From: Oxytricha trifallax
Taxonomy: Eukaryota; Ciliophora; Spirotrichea; Sporadotrichida; Oxytrichidae
Assembly (NCBI GenBank): GCA_000711775.1
Contig: ARYC01000253.1
Location: 1 to 64,000, forward strand
Length of the DNA: 64,000 nucleotides
Direction: 5' to 3'
A program made the translations under genes and the position numbers. The notes beneath the pieces were generated by a model. That model worked only from the letters and a program-made list of their open reading frames with translations. It was not told where the DNA came from and did no database searches. This document shows, in pieces, positions 22,493-35,677 of this stretch. Positions within the stretch are counted from its first letter, which is position 1, and the number at the start of each line of letters is the position of its first letter.

Positions 22493-24685
22493 TCATTTTA
22501 ACAGATACATCTTCCTGATCAGGGATTAGAAGAACATTTTTTCTTGCAAACTTCCAATTAATACTTAAATTGTAACAAATAAAATGCTCATAAATCCACC
22601 TGTATTTGTTATAGCAATTATTAAGGTATCGACCTTCCTGGTAATCTCTTATTCTTTTTCATTCAATAAAATTTGAAATTCTAAGCCAATAACTTTGGGA
22701 TCGTAAATTGAATAAACTCTGGTTTCACTAGACTCCATTTTAAAAATTTCTTCAGTTTATTTATATAAATCATTTGATATAATTGAGTCATTTAACTCTA
22801 TTGAAATAGAGTAATAAAGAAATTTTGAATTTGTATATACAAAAAGAATAGATGTTTCTTTTAATTTTAAGTTAAATAGAGGAGACTTAGTAAAAAAAGA
22901 TGTTTTTCAGATCCTTTTAAAGAGGTACAGACTGCATACTCTAAGAAATTTGTACAAATATTAAAAATATTTATTATGCTATATAAGGAAATAAAATTAT
23001 CATTATGAATCTCTAAATTATCATTTTAGAAGCTTGAGACGTTTAATTATCAATAAATTATATATTATACTTTAAAAATTAATAACTAAGTAGTTTTAAT
23101 AGGATTCTTAAAGTCTTTTGAGTCGAAGTATTGTTAAGAAATAAAAATATTGACAGAAAATCTTTCTGTAATTTCTTAAATTTAATTGATCGGTTTACAA
23201 GTTCTATTCTATCCCGGGAATAACCAATCTAAGTGTTTCTGCTTGCATGGCCCAATTAAAAATACGAGAGATTTTCCAATTTCAGAAATTGAACCTCCTT
23301 TTAGTTGCAATTGAAAATCTTTATTAAAAATCTAAATTAAATGCATTTTCAATATTTAGAATTAAATTAAATCACTCTTTGGGCAGATCGAATTGCCTAA
23401 TAGTTTTATATTTTTCTACAAATTCTCATCATTTAGAAATCTACCCTCTCCACAAAGCTCGCTTGGTATTTCTTCCCATTAAAAACCCAAATACTATAAG
23501 AATATTATATGCGATTATGATTAATATATAGAGCAAAATCTATACCTTTATTTTTTAAGTTTTGTGTAAAAGATAAGAGCTTAAATGAATGTAACTGCAA
23601 GAAACTAACAAATAGTATTTTTAAACTCGAAAAATATCTTCGCATTATGTTTTTTTGAAACTCAAAGTCTTCCCTTCATTCTTTGAACGAGCCAAAGATT
23701 GTATGCTTTACCCTAAAGACTGGTTTGAGATCAATTTACTTTAAATTTCTCAAATTTTTTCTTTTATCTTATTTTCTATAGATGCTGCGCGATTCTCTTT
23801 CTTAAGTTTTCACTATTTTACATATGTTATTATTTGTTTCTAAGCATATCTAAGTTTATACTTATTGTAATAAAATTCTTTTATATCCTTTAAAATAACT
23901 ATCTCCAATCTATTTTTTAACTCTAGGAAGCATCTAGAGCAAGCAAAAATTCCTACATATCTAAATAATTTAATATTTTTTTGTGGTGAAATCTTGCAAT
24001 AATTGTTAAATTATGAATAAATCTGTATATTTGCATTTTTTAACACAAGTTAAACTATAAATCCAATTTTTTATAGCGAACATTTGAGTTTTGATTAAGT
24101 TGAATATTTTCCATCCTTCAAAAAGTATTTATATTATCCAAATGTCGCAGTAAAATACTCAAAATAATCTGCAGAAAGAGTATAGTTTTAATCTTAATAT
24201 AAAGCAAATCTATTATTCAAATATTTTTTTACAAATAAATAATTAGCTTAATTTTGTGAAAAAAATCCCATGTCAAATATATCTTTTGTTAAAGTAATTT
24301 CCTTATCATATGTGGCCAAATTATTGTATATTCTAAACAAATATTTTAAATTATAATTTTTATTATAATTATCATGATAAATTACAATTAATTTCAATTT
24401 ATATATACATGCATACAATTTCTAATCTAATAAAAATTAATCTAATTAACTTATTCTATAATGGGGATATATTGTTGTGGTAGTAATAGTATATGTTTAT
24501 CTTTGAAAGACATTAACAATTTGAATTATGAAGTATATGGCGAGAGCAATTCTTGAAAGAATTGTAACAATACCGCCAAAAGTTGTTTTAAAAGTGGATG
24601 AGCTCTTGTAATTCAAGGATATTGGATGTCCAAATGAGTCAGTATCATTAAAAACAATTATAAAAATAAAGAATTTTTTCCCCAA
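22493..24685 (-). CDS. Membrane protein of a ciliate-type family, unknown function
   Basis: The N-terminal exon (24497-24685) encodes DSFGHPISLNYKSS, then a segment (GGIVTILSRIALAIYFIIQI) that is a likely first membrane span. This arrangement is typical of a large ciliate-specific membrane family. Further minus-strand exons are visible near 23640-23710, 23200-23310 and 22500-22720. The last of these holds a second hydrophobic stretch around NTGGFMSILFVTIQVLIG and ends at TGA 22493. TAA/TAG serve as Gln and Trp is TGG. Introns separate the parts and were not all resolved; the start codon may lie in an upstream exon. Confidence 0.6.
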
Positions 24686-25555
24686 ATTAATTAATACTAA
24701 TAATAAATGCTAATTTGACAGGGAAAATATGAAAATATTTTATAATTCTTTCTTAAAAATAAACTTAATGATTGTATTTTTTGTCAATATTTTAAAAGTT
24801 TCTCTAAACATATAATTGATTTATAATTAAATAAATAATAGCAAATAATATCTCTAACTAATTTTAAGATTCTATTTTTTATTGAATTTTTCTTATTAGA
24901 TTAAGTAACAGCCTTAACAGTTTCCATTTAATTTTAATATTTAATTAATAATTTACTAATAAAAATAATTAATTTATGGTTTTTTTTATTAGTAATATTA
25001 CTTAAACTATTATTTTCACTTTATATTCAACTTTCAATAGAAAATTGAATGTATATTTATAATTATAATATAATATAAAAGAGTCAATCTATAACTCACT
25101 CTATAAAAAAATGTAAATATTTTTATCTATAGTTTATTCTTTATTAAAATCTGAATGCCTTATTAAAATAAAATTTTATGATTAATAACTATCATTAATA
25201 TTTTTGTGTAAAACTGCAATACTGTATTTTAAGCTTAAATATATCAATAACCTGTAATATACTATATTTATTTTGATTTTATTTGAATGAAATATTGATT
25301 TTAAATATTGAAAATCAATACATCTGTTTTATAATTTGCAATATTTAATGTTTACGCTATTATCTGAACAAAATTTGAATTTAAAAATATGATAAAAATA
25401 ATTGATATGCTATGAAGATTGAATAGAGTTATATAAATTTTATTACTTGCTTCTTTCTTTAATTTTTAATACTACGATGCTTAATATTTACTATGAACTA
25501 ACAGTATAAGTTTCAATACTAACTAATTTTATAATTTTAATGTTTTATATTTTAT
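24686..25555. other. AT-rich stretch without recognised gene
   Basis: Nothing beyond AT-rich simple sequence was seen. Confidence 0.4.
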
Positions 25556-26460
25556 ACCTATATGTTCCGCCCGAGATCCCTCCCCACCCCCTCCCCCACC
25601 CCCATAAAATACCCCATTTCATATAAAATTGTGTACCCACAGAGTCTAAATCGAAATCCTTATTGACATCTCGACATAATAGACCCTATTTTATATATAA
25701 AATTTCATAAGAATTGAAAAATTCTTTATTTCCATATTAATGCCTTAAATGATATAAATTTTATAATTTGACAAGTTTCACAAAGTATGTCAACCATATT
25801 ACACGACCCCTAATGAAATATAAATAGAAAAACTTTTACATTAAATAATATTAAAATTTAATTTCTAAATAAAATTTATATACTGTTATGTACAAAATTT
25901 AATTTAAAAAATTTTTATCTCTTAAATCAACTTCATTTGAAATAATTTGAAGAAAAAGCCTGATTAATTTTTCTAGTTTTTAATTTTCGCTATTTGAGTT
26001 ACTTATTTTTCATTATTTTTGAAAAACTTGAGAAAATTAAAAACTAGAAAAATTAATCAGGCTTTTTCTTCAAATTATTTCAAATGAAGTTGATTTAAGA
26101 GATAAAAATTTTTTAAATTAAATTTTGTACATAACAGTATATAAATTTATTTAGAAATAAAATTTTAATAATATTTAATGTAAAAGTTTTTATATTTATA
26201 TTTCATTAGGGAAAGTGTAAAAATGGTTAACAAACTTAGTGAAACTTGTCAAATTATAAAATTTATATCATATAAGGCACTAATATGGAAATAAAGAATT
26301 TTGCAAATCTTATGAAATTTTATATATAAAATAGGGTCTATGATGTCGAGATGTCAAGAAGGAATTCGATTTAGACCCTGTGGGTACAAAATTTGATATG
26401 AAATGGGGTATTTTAGGGTGGGGAGGGGGCGGGGAGGGATCTCGGGCGGAACACCTATAT
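25556..26460. mobile_element. 889-bp near-perfect palindrome with 8-bp target duplication
   Basis: The element at 25564-26452 starts GTTCCGCCCGAGATCCC and ends with its inverse. ACCTATAT flanks it directly on both sides (25556-25563 and 26453-26460), as expected of an insertion with an 8-bp target duplication. Both arms carry a C-rich (left) or G-rich (right) tract just inside the end. The arms differ only at scattered positions. No open coding region is seen. Confidence 0.92.
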
Positions 26461-27783
26461 AATGTCTTTTTTAGATATTTGTGATAATATAAATTTAGGT
26501 GTTAAAAAAAAGTAAAATATAGGTCGATCGGATCGAAATAGTAATGTTAATGCGGGGGTAATCATTCACTTAAAAGTATGGCTTTATGAGGGTTGTTCTC
26601 AATTTATTCTTTAATTATTTATATATAATTAGGCTTCAAAGAAATTAGGCGAAATAATTATAATGGTATTCTCTATTTAAAATATGGTCAAGACAATTTA
26701 GCATTTTTTAAATTTTAAAAGAAGTAAACGAAGTTTATTAAATAAGATTATCAATATAGTAAAATTCTGGAAAAATCAACTTCTTTTAAAACTTAATCGC
26801 AATCAAAAATTTCTTTTAAAATATATCTTTATTTCTTTTGGAAATTAATTATGCAATCGTAATCATTTTTGTAGTGTATTTAACATTTATTATCTTATCA
26901 ATGCATTTAAAATAAGAGATATCTGCTAACTTCAAATGGTACTATACATATATATATAGTGGATAATGGCAGGTATTTTATATGAATCTACTTGATTCAT
27001 TGTTTGAAGGACATATTAAGATTAGATCATTTGTTTTATAAGAAATGTTATGGTTCTTTTTTCTAACTTAAATTAGAAGCAAGTGAAAGTGCAAAAAATT
27101 ATGCATTCTTTATAAAATAAAGATTAACCAAGATACCTTAATAAAGGACAGGCACGGACAATTATCAGTAGAAGTAAGATCTGTTCAATTAAAAAGAAAT
27201 ACATAATTGAATATATATTTATCCGTTAGCTACGTCATATTCAAGGTTAAAATTGGAGGACTAGTATTAAAATTTACATCTTATATGAATATAGATTTTA
27301 AAAGTTGTTTTTTCTTCTATGAAATGATTAAAAATTTGTTCGTTTAATTAATTTATTATGAATGATATGATAAATTTCAATAGAATAATCTCATTTATTT
27401 TTATAAATTTGTATTGTGATTGAACAAGTAATTCAAGATATAGGAGGAGCAAGCAATTCAATATTATTATCTAATCTATCAATCATTTTCTATTAGTTTA
27501 ATTATATTTTTTGATAGTCATTAATTTTGATTTGTAACTTAAAAATAAATATTTTAGGAATATTTTTACTATTTTTAAATTATTTATAGAATCATGGAAT
27601 ATTATCTTAGAGATGTCAAGCAAAATAAGCATTAATTATTTTTATAAAATTAAGTAAACATTGAAAATTTTCATTTAAAATATATTTTTACTTTTCGAAA
27701 ATTTGAAATTAAAATAATTCTGATTAATTGAATTTTGTCAAAATGTACTATTTATATGATATTTAAATAAATAACTTAACTGA
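26461..27783. other. AT-rich stretch without recognised gene
   Basis: No coding frame recognised on either strand up to the end of the START-domain gene. Confidence 0.4.
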
Positions 27784-29019
27784 TCATAAACTATCTTTGA
27801 TATGTAGACCTTACAATGAATATCGTTTCTCTGCTTCAAGTAAGGGTTCAATGCGTTTCATAATAGAGCGATAAAAATCTTATCTCTCGGTAAATCTGTC
27901 CCAGAAAACCTTATCTAAACTTTGATTTATAGCATCTTAAATACAAAAAATAAAAATAAATCAATTGCTGAATTAAGAATTAGGGAGGGGGAGTTTTCTG
28001 GCCTCGAGGAAGTTCTTGGACTATAATTTTTTATATATAATTCCAATAAATTTAAAGCATTAAATTTTATATTAAATGTTTTTCAACTAAATAATTATTT
28101 AGGGGATTAGTCCCCAAGAATTATTATATAAAAGTTTAAGTTTTTGCTAGAAGATTAGACTTGTTTCATTGCGACTCCAGTAATAGATCTGACCATCCAA
28201 TCGAGAATCCATTGTGGAATAAGTCCTAGCTGAGGATCGGCATTTACAATCATTTAGAACGATGACTGATTTGGACCGATAGGCTTTAAATAAAATAAAG
28301 TTCAATTTATATTTAAAATATGGTTTAGAGTACTAAACTTAAACCAAAGTTTTAGATTTATTAATTTATGTCTAAATAAGTAATGGAATCGGAGTACTTC
28401 ATCTCTATGGTGCCCTTTTGTCTCTTTACCTACATTCCAAAGTAGTCTCCATCAGATATTGATTCTGCACAGGTAAACAGTCCAAGGTCTTCCTCGATAA
28501 CAAATGCTGCGCTCTCCAAAAATTGCTCTCTTGTAGCAATTGGGGAAGGAGGGCTGAACTTTTGATGTAGCAAAGTACTTCATTATAATAATGAGTATAT
28601 TTATTCGGGTTAGACTTTTCTCCACTAATTTAAACGAAAATATGAATATAAGTACGGAAGGGCGATAAACTCTTGACAATCTTGGCATCAGACATATTTG
28701 GAATCCATGTTGAATGCAAATCACCTTCGTTAGACAAGAGTAGGATATTTATAAGAGGAGCATCGATGATGGCTTCTACATACTATGTGATGAAATTTCT
28801 GCCCTCTTCCTTCTTATAATACACTTTTCTACCTTCTTCATCTAAATGCTTTATCCATCCTGTACGATCAATATAAGAAATTAATATTTCTTATTTTTAT
28901 TTTAAGTTATTAAATTAGAACTAAAATTTATCAGTTAGTTCTGGGAATCTCAACTCATATATGCGTCTGGTATTTTTTAATTTCTTAATAAACTATTCGT
29001 TGTTTAATTTCTTAATCAT
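27784..29019 (-). CDS. START-domain (StAR-related lipid-transfer) protein, copy 1
   Basis: ATG at 29019 begins an N-terminal helix region (EQFIKKL...YELRFPELTDKF). The START fold follows in exons: GWIKHLDEEGRKVYYKKEEG with NILLLSNEGDLHSTWIP (28640-28880), SPIATREQFLESAAFVIEEDLG with ISDGDYFG (28430-28560), QLGLIPQWILDWMV (28160-28280) and a last exon VFWDRFTERQDFYRSIMKRIEPLL ending at TGA 27784. START domains bind a single lipid or sterol in a closed cavity, and the charged/aromatic WxP and (P)xxxRE motifs are present. All Trp codons in the core are TGG. It is a clear paralogue of the gene at 30209-31257. Confidence 0.82.
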
Positions 29020-29360
29020 CTTGCTCTGCTCGAATTTGTCGTTAGTTGCTTCAAAATATAATCAAAAATATAAACCATGCCTATTTAAAATTTTATATGA
29101 AATTTTAATTTTTCAAAGACTAGGTTTCTTGTTTCAATTGATTATTCTACAATTAATTCAGTTAGCAAGCTTAAGTTTAGAAAAAAATAGAATTATTGTG
29201 ATTGGCATTATGACAAAATAGGATAATCATATTAAATCGTAGTTATAAATTTTATTGTAATCTTGTTACACATAGATCATTTTAGTATATACTACGAAAT
29301 AGGTGAAACTTTATCTCATATATAACGATTATTTGCTTTTTTTTTAATTGCTAATAATAT

Positions 29361-29915
29361 TCATTATAATTATTGAATTATTTATTAAAATAGCTTTAAT
29401 CGAGAAAAGGCATGTATTTCATATAATATGATAAGCCATACCCTTATTTATAAGCTGTTATAAGCTTATAGTGTCTTTGAATTGATTAACTCTCTATTAT
29501 ACTTACAAAGTTTTATTACAAATTAACATGCATGAAAAATATAATAATAATAATATAGATGTATTGCAAAAAGTTCATCGAGTAATTTGAATGACTTTAT
29601 GAGCTGATCAGTGTAAAATGTTTAATTTAAGCAGTTAAACAATTTCTCAAAAACTATCTGACCTTTTTCGTTGCTCTAAAATTCAACAAATTATGATTCA
29701 AATCTTAACTCCTTACTATTTCTGGTTTCAGATCTCCCTTGTACACTGGTATTTAAATATAAGTTTATAAATATTGGAAAAATATGAGATAAACCTTTTT
29801 TACTAATTTTATAATTAGGTATAGAGGCTGTGGAAGCTGATAGAGCGAGTGACAACAGGATGACAATCACAGTTTTTGTGATCGCCCTATTAAAGTTGCT
29901 AATCTAATATATCAT
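29361..29915 (-). CDS. Possible small secreted protein
   Basis: From ATG 29915 the minus strand gives a hydrophobic signal-like segment (TVIVILLSLALSASTAS, residues about 14-30). A polar segment follows (SETRNSKELRFESQFVEF...). The first in-frame TGA is at 29361, though an intron or an earlier end is possible. The gene would lie between the two START paralogues on the same strand. Support is the signal-peptide-like start and the coding look of the following 40 residues; no family was recognised. Confidence 0.35.
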
Positions 29916-30208
29916 AACTAATTAAAATATTTGAATAAAGTAATAGGGGATATATAATAATTTTTCTTTTTAACTCAATGTGAAAATAAAATCTCTCTAA
30001 TTTGTGTATTTAAATTCAAATTAACAAACTAATTAATAATAAAAATGATATTTTATTAAACATTTTCAACCTTTCATATTAAGAGTTAGTTAAATATGAG
30101 ATTAGGTTTTTTAGTATTTTAGTAATTGCTAATCTAATACGTCACTGCTTTTGAAAAATAAATGTATTTATTTATAAAATTAATGGTTGAATTAAATAAA
30201 ATATTAAA

Positions 30209-31257
30209 TCAGAATTCTTCGTCATAATCCTTCGTGATATACTAAGGCTATTCATTTGAATTTAGTTATTAATTATCAATAGTACTCTATGAACTTTTAT
30301 CTTCTTCTTGAATATCTCCATTTTCATAGACCTCCCTGAGTGACTTAGTTTTATCAAAGATGTCTTAATAATATTCCTTCCTCGAATCTCTTCTTTTGAC
30401 ATAGTGATCAGGGAGATGCTTCACTGTCCTTTAAATAAAAGAGAGTGCACCACCAGTCACTGTTCTCAAAGCCCAGTCGATTATGTTTTAAGGTAGGAAC
30501 TCAAATTAGGGGTCAGCTTGAATTATATACCTAAATAGTGTTCTATCTTTGCTAATGGCTTTAACATATAACTCAAATTATATATGATTGGTATTTTAAA
30601 GTGATTTGATTATTTTGGTAAGTTTATCTCTCAATGTTAATTTAATGTTTGAATTTATATTAATTCCAAACTTAATTAGTTATAGCCAAATGTACTGGAC
30701 CACTTCATTTCAACAAGTTTGGGATTTTTCTTGACATTTACTCCAAGCCAGTCACCTTCAGGAACAGAGTCAAAACTAAACACAAGAATTTGTTCTTCTG
30801 GAACCTCCCAAGCTGCAATTTCAATATAGGCTTCACGGGCTTTAAATGGCCAGGGTGGATTAAATTACTAATACATCAACTATCTAAATGAATTGTACTT
30901 ATTAACAATTTTGAAAACTCATAAGTATAATGTGTCATATATTTAATTGTACTGCAATAAAATATCCGATTGAGTGACAGTAGGAACCCATTTTTTCATT
31001 AAATCAGCCTCATGAAAAAGAACTAAAAGGTCCATATAATTTGCTTCTAATTCTAATTCAATAAACTGTGTGAGAAACTTGTAGCCTTTTTCATTTTTGA
31101 AATAAAGTTTTTTCCCGGGCTCATCTATGAATTTTTCCCAATTTGGCAAGTCTCCCTATATTTAGGTGAATCTTAGTCTATTAATTTCTTAATTTCTCAA
31201 TAATCTCTTAATATGAAACTATTCTTAGAATTCTTAATACTGTTTATCTATAGTCAT
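30209..31257 (-). CDS. START-domain protein, copy 2
   Basis: ATG 31257 opens QYQEFQEQFHIKRLL... and then PNWEKFIDEPGKKLYFKNEKG with LLVLFHEADLMKKWVP (30943-31150). After an intron come FNPPWPFKAREAYIEIAAWEV and SVPEGDWLG (30700-30870), then the C-terminal helix exon around IIDWALRTVTGGAL (30390-30520). A charged tail ends at TGA 30209. Order and motifs match copy 1 throughout, including the N-terminal EQF..IK helix, so the two genes arose by local duplication. Trp is TGG throughout, TAA/TAG are Gln. The likely role is lipid transfer or sensing. Confidence 0.85.
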
Positions 31258-31879
31258 TTCCTCATTCTAAGACTTAAGCTATAATTAAACAATAACATTC
31301 ATTTAAAATCCAAAATATATATTCTCATAATAACCTTCTGCATATAGAATTTCTAAAATGAAAGCATTAAATAATAGATTTTAAGGTAAAAGTTATAAAT
31401 AATTTACAGGCAAATGTCTAAACGAAATTAACCCTTACATAACTCTTAAAGCATTAATAATGCCTAGTATGTCTAATCAGAGTCGAAGTTAATCTTAATT
31501 TCATTATTGTAGGAGTACATTCGATTTAGAATATAAATTTAATTGTTCTTTGCATGAATTTTATCAATTTGATGTTGATCAAAATAATTAGATCTAATTT
31601 ATTTCTAATTCCTAAATTTCATCAATAATTATTTTTGGTAATATTTCTAAATTATCACTCAAAATGTGATATTTAGGTTTTTAGTAACTTCTCAAAGAAA
31701 CTGTCAATTTGGTATTTTGCTTAATAATAGAGATATATTTTATTTTTTAAATCAAATTGTTAGCAGGCAAATGTTCTCCTTGTTATTTGCCTTTTATCTT
31801 ATAAAGAATGGAAGTTACAAATGATTTAAGAAGAATAAATTCCAATTAAAATTATTGATAAGGTTTTATTGGAATATGA

Positions 31880-32270
31880 GGGCAATGAATGACTCTTGAA
31901 CATAGAATTGAGATTAAGATCATCTTAAAATGCCAGCAAAAAGGCTAAGTATTAATTTTATCTTTTAATACATCATTTTATAAGGATTTCTTTGTAATAC
32001 CTGGATGGAAAGAAAGAGATTGTGAGTTAGTGTTTTTCGTCAAACATTTTAAAAAACTTAAGCTGATTTTATGAGAATAAATTACCTTTAAAGATTAATA
32101 ATTGTCAACATATTTAGGGTTGATGATATCATCGAACATCACAACTTAAGTAAATGAGCAAAATGTACATCAATTTTAAAACACTTTCCTCGAATCGAAA
32201 GAATTGCTACAATATCATATTCTTCAAAGGTTTTATGTTTAGCATCTTTGCTTTTTAGTACTTAACTCAT
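31880..32270 (-). CDS. Hypothetical protein, partial model
   Basis: ATG 32270 starts a frame whose first 50 residues (KTFEEYDIVAILSIRGKCFKID...) look coding. A second exon-like piece, MFDDIINPKYVDNYQSLK, lies near 32090-32140, and a third (MFDEKHQLTISFFPSRYYKEIL) near 31985-32055. The 3' limit is unclear and may reach below 31900. No family was recognised. Confidence 0.35.
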
Positions 32271-32901
32271 AGCATTTAACTATAGAAAACAGAAAATTAC
32301 TATGAAAATACAAAGTCTTGAATTTTAACAATGATTTGATATTTTTTATGGAGACAGGGTATAACTTTTGTAAAAAGCTAGAATTTAGATAATTTTCACC
32401 ATCCTTTAATATATTGTAAATTATTAAAATCCATCAAATAGCCAGTAATCTTAACACAAACAATTTTAGTGGTAATCAAATAATAAGAGATAGGATATAA
32501 AAATTATGATTTAATGATTTTTTATAAAAATAAATTAATGTCAGAGAATTTAGCCTAGTTTCTTAAATAAAAAAAGGCAAGCATTCTTATTCCACACAAA
32601 TCCCATTAAAGCTATTAAATCTCAAAGTCAAACAGTCCAGACATAAATTAATCCTCATCTCAAGCAACTAAAAATGTGTTTAATTATAATCAAGAGTATC
32701 TTATGATTAATCCCTAATAGAATGAAATTAAGAAATAACTATTTTAGCCATAAACAAGTGGCAATCATAAGCTATCATCATAGTAAAACTAAAACTAACA
32801 TATATAAAAGCAGTTATTTGACATTTCAAGCACAAATCCTATATAAGTGATTATATAACGATAATTCAAAAGCATAGCTTCTCCCACTAAAGTATTATCT
32901 A
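32271..32901. other. Intergenic AT-rich stretch
   Basis: No gene recognised. Confidence 0.35.
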
Positions 32902-35566
32902 ATGGAGAAAGTCCTTCAAAACATCATTCAATTATGCTGGCAAGATAACATTCAAATTTCGAGAGAAGATTAGTTTAGTAATAGCATGAAATTTAGCATA
33001 TTGTCGAAAACGAGCTATTGGAAAGTAAGTTCAATAACTCTCCTTCATTCACAAAAAATATATATAGGGAAGTAAGCTTTTCAAAAAGATAATTATCAAT
33101 CACCTAAGAAAAGAGCAAACAGCAATTAGTAAGAATAGCTGAAAATAGTAGACGTCAATAAAACTCAGGAGAAACTTATAGAAAACATTAGATTTATCCA
33201 AGAGTAAAGAAAAGGCATGGAAGAAAGGAATAAGACTTTTATAGATTTTAACAAAATTAAGCTAATGAAAACATTTAATGGTTAGTCAATAAGTGGAATG
33301 ACTTAGCATCAAAGCTTTAAATTTTATTAATTTAGTAGGATTTTGTTTTGCTCGAATCTGTCAGCTAATTTTCTTGAGCACTAAAGCACTTTATTAATGA
33401 ATAAAATGCCAAAAAACATAGTCAGATAACTTTAAAAAGTACTGGTAAAAGATCTGCCTAAATATGATCAATAATTTAGAGCTTAAGCTAGAAAAGAAGA
33501 AGAACAGAAGCAAAGGTTGTATGAAAAGATCTAACAAATCATTCTATATCTTTTATTTTAATTAATGCAATTGCAAAAGTAAGCACAGAGTCAAATGAAT
33601 CAGTCTGAATTAGACTCACCCCTCACTCTTAAGCAACAGCAAACTCTATCTATAAATTTCAGTCAATAAAATTTTAGAATGGGAAGTTCTCATAAAAAAT
33701 CTTTAACTATGATACCTCACTTATCAAATCTTAAATTAGCATAGCGAAATACCTCATCGAGGTAAAACTTAGAATCATAGGAAAGCATGAATAATAATAC
33801 CAACTCTTAAAAAGAAACGCTTTTAAAGAGTCAACGATTAAACCTTTTTTAAATACAACAGATTCCAGTCACTATAGCAGAATTAGCTTAAGAAGAAGAT
33901 TAATCAGTGAGAAATAATAATAAGGATTTTGAGAAACATGAATTTAAGAATACTCCAATAAATTTAATATAGATCAGAGAGCAACCAAACAGTTCAATTA
34001 ACTTAAGGATACCTTTGAAAAATGTGAATCAAAGCAAATTAATGACATTAAGGTCTGGTAGGACGTAATCTGATCAAGGCTTATCAGGTATAATTGAAAA
34101 AGTTGCTTTGAAATTTATTGGATGTATATATGTTATGAAAATTATACAAATAAGAGTTACAAAGTCATATTGAAAGCTTTGCAAGGCGATGACAAAACAA
34201 CTGGAAGAAATTAGGTATTCGTTCCCCCTTAAAATTTCACATCTTAGGTTTAGTTCACTTAAAGTTTGCTAAATCCAAGCATAATAAATCCATAGTTTAA
34301 CGATTAAAGAAAAAGCTCAAATTACCTACATATTGAAGATAATAATTAATCCATGAGTAATCATTTATAGTCATTATTTATATTAGGATAGTTTATAGAA
34401 TTTTATAAAGATATTCTAAATTTCTTTTAAATACCTATAGTCCTTAACAAATCTACATAAAAGGCAAGTTTCATCACCTTAGTAATTCTCACGAGAAATT
34501 AATATTATGGCAAGCTCATCTGAAAAGAAAAAAAGAGTAAGCCTATAGACCAGTTCTGCTAAAATGAAAACCTTATTTAATAGACCTCATGAATGAAAAT
34601 ATTTGCTCTATTTAATTATTAAAGCTCTTAGCAATTATTATGGAAATTATTAATTATGAATCAGTAAGTACCCTACATACACATATAAATCTTGAGCCAA
34701 ATACAGTCCCTAACAATATGAATTGTGATAATGAAAACTAAATTTCAACAAATAAAAAGTCAATATTTACTCAAGTCCAAAGGAATACTACTAAATCGGT
34801 TCATGGTGGTATAGTTTATCAAACCAGTATAAGAAAAGACTCTGGCATAGATCCAGTTCAAGAATAAATGAAGAAAATTAACAAAAAATCGCTCTTTAAT
34901 GAAAGAAAGGTGCTTAATAGGTCTAAGACTAGGCGTTAATTCTTAGATATGATGAAATAAAACGATAGAGATCATGAAGATAGTGCGATCAACAAAAAAT
35001 AATATATAAGAATTGTTTGATATGAGTATTGTTATAAATCTATCATTTTTTAAATATATTTTTTTATTTAAATGAAAGAAGAATCAATAAGTGACAGTTT
35101 AGGAGTTAGTCAAATAAGCTAAATTGCACTTGCTAGGAACAAAAGTTCTCATATTGAGACTATAAAAGTGTAAAATTTGAACTAAAATGATTAACTCTCG
35201 CATTACAATATAAATTTGAATAAACTTTTCCAGAAATCTTAAAACAAATAACTATAAGAAAAAATTGTGAGCAGTATTTCTGTTTTAGATTCACCTAAGA
35301 AAGTCACTATTGAGACACTATAAAAAGAGAATTCTTTGAAAAATCATAACGATTCAGAGTTAAATAATTAGGAATTTGAAGCTAGTATAAACATATTTGA
35401 AGATAAGTATAGTAGAGGGAGTGTTGTGTATTCTAGATTTGCAAAACTTAATTAAAATCATAGAAGTATAATTAGAAAAATACCTTCAAATTTTCAGAAT
35501 TTTATGAGAAATACAGAAAAGGTATCGTCTATTATGACTAAGTGCTAAAGTGCTGCTTAGTTGTGA
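32902..35566 (+). CDS. Low-complexity N/K/S-rich protein, unknown function
   Basis: A likely ATG at 32902 leads into a 42-nt GT-AG intron near 33026-33067. A long coding stretch of short charged and Q/N-rich segments follows (e.g. ARKEEEQKQRLYEKIQQ near 33490). Later exons are at about 34690-35000 and 35071-35566, ending at TGA 35564. Several frame changes (about 33100-33400, 34590-34690, 35000-35070) imply introns. It may be a cytoskeletal or kinase-associated protein, but I recognise no domain. Confidence 0.55.
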
Positions 35567-35677
35567 AAAATTTATAGGTAATTATAATTAGTAGTTTAAG
35601 TATCAATATAGATTTAATTTAATCATTAAATTATAAAAATTTAGTTCATATTTAATTTTTAAGTTCAAGAATTTGTT

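Noticed and set aside
28961..29221. Hydrophobic 86-aa plus-strand ORF, and a minus-strand extension of the START gene up to 29208
   Set aside because: The plus ORF is antisense to the START gene's first exon and AT-driven. The minus-strand extension needs many TGA codons as Trp, unlike the rest of this half, so the start was placed at 29019.
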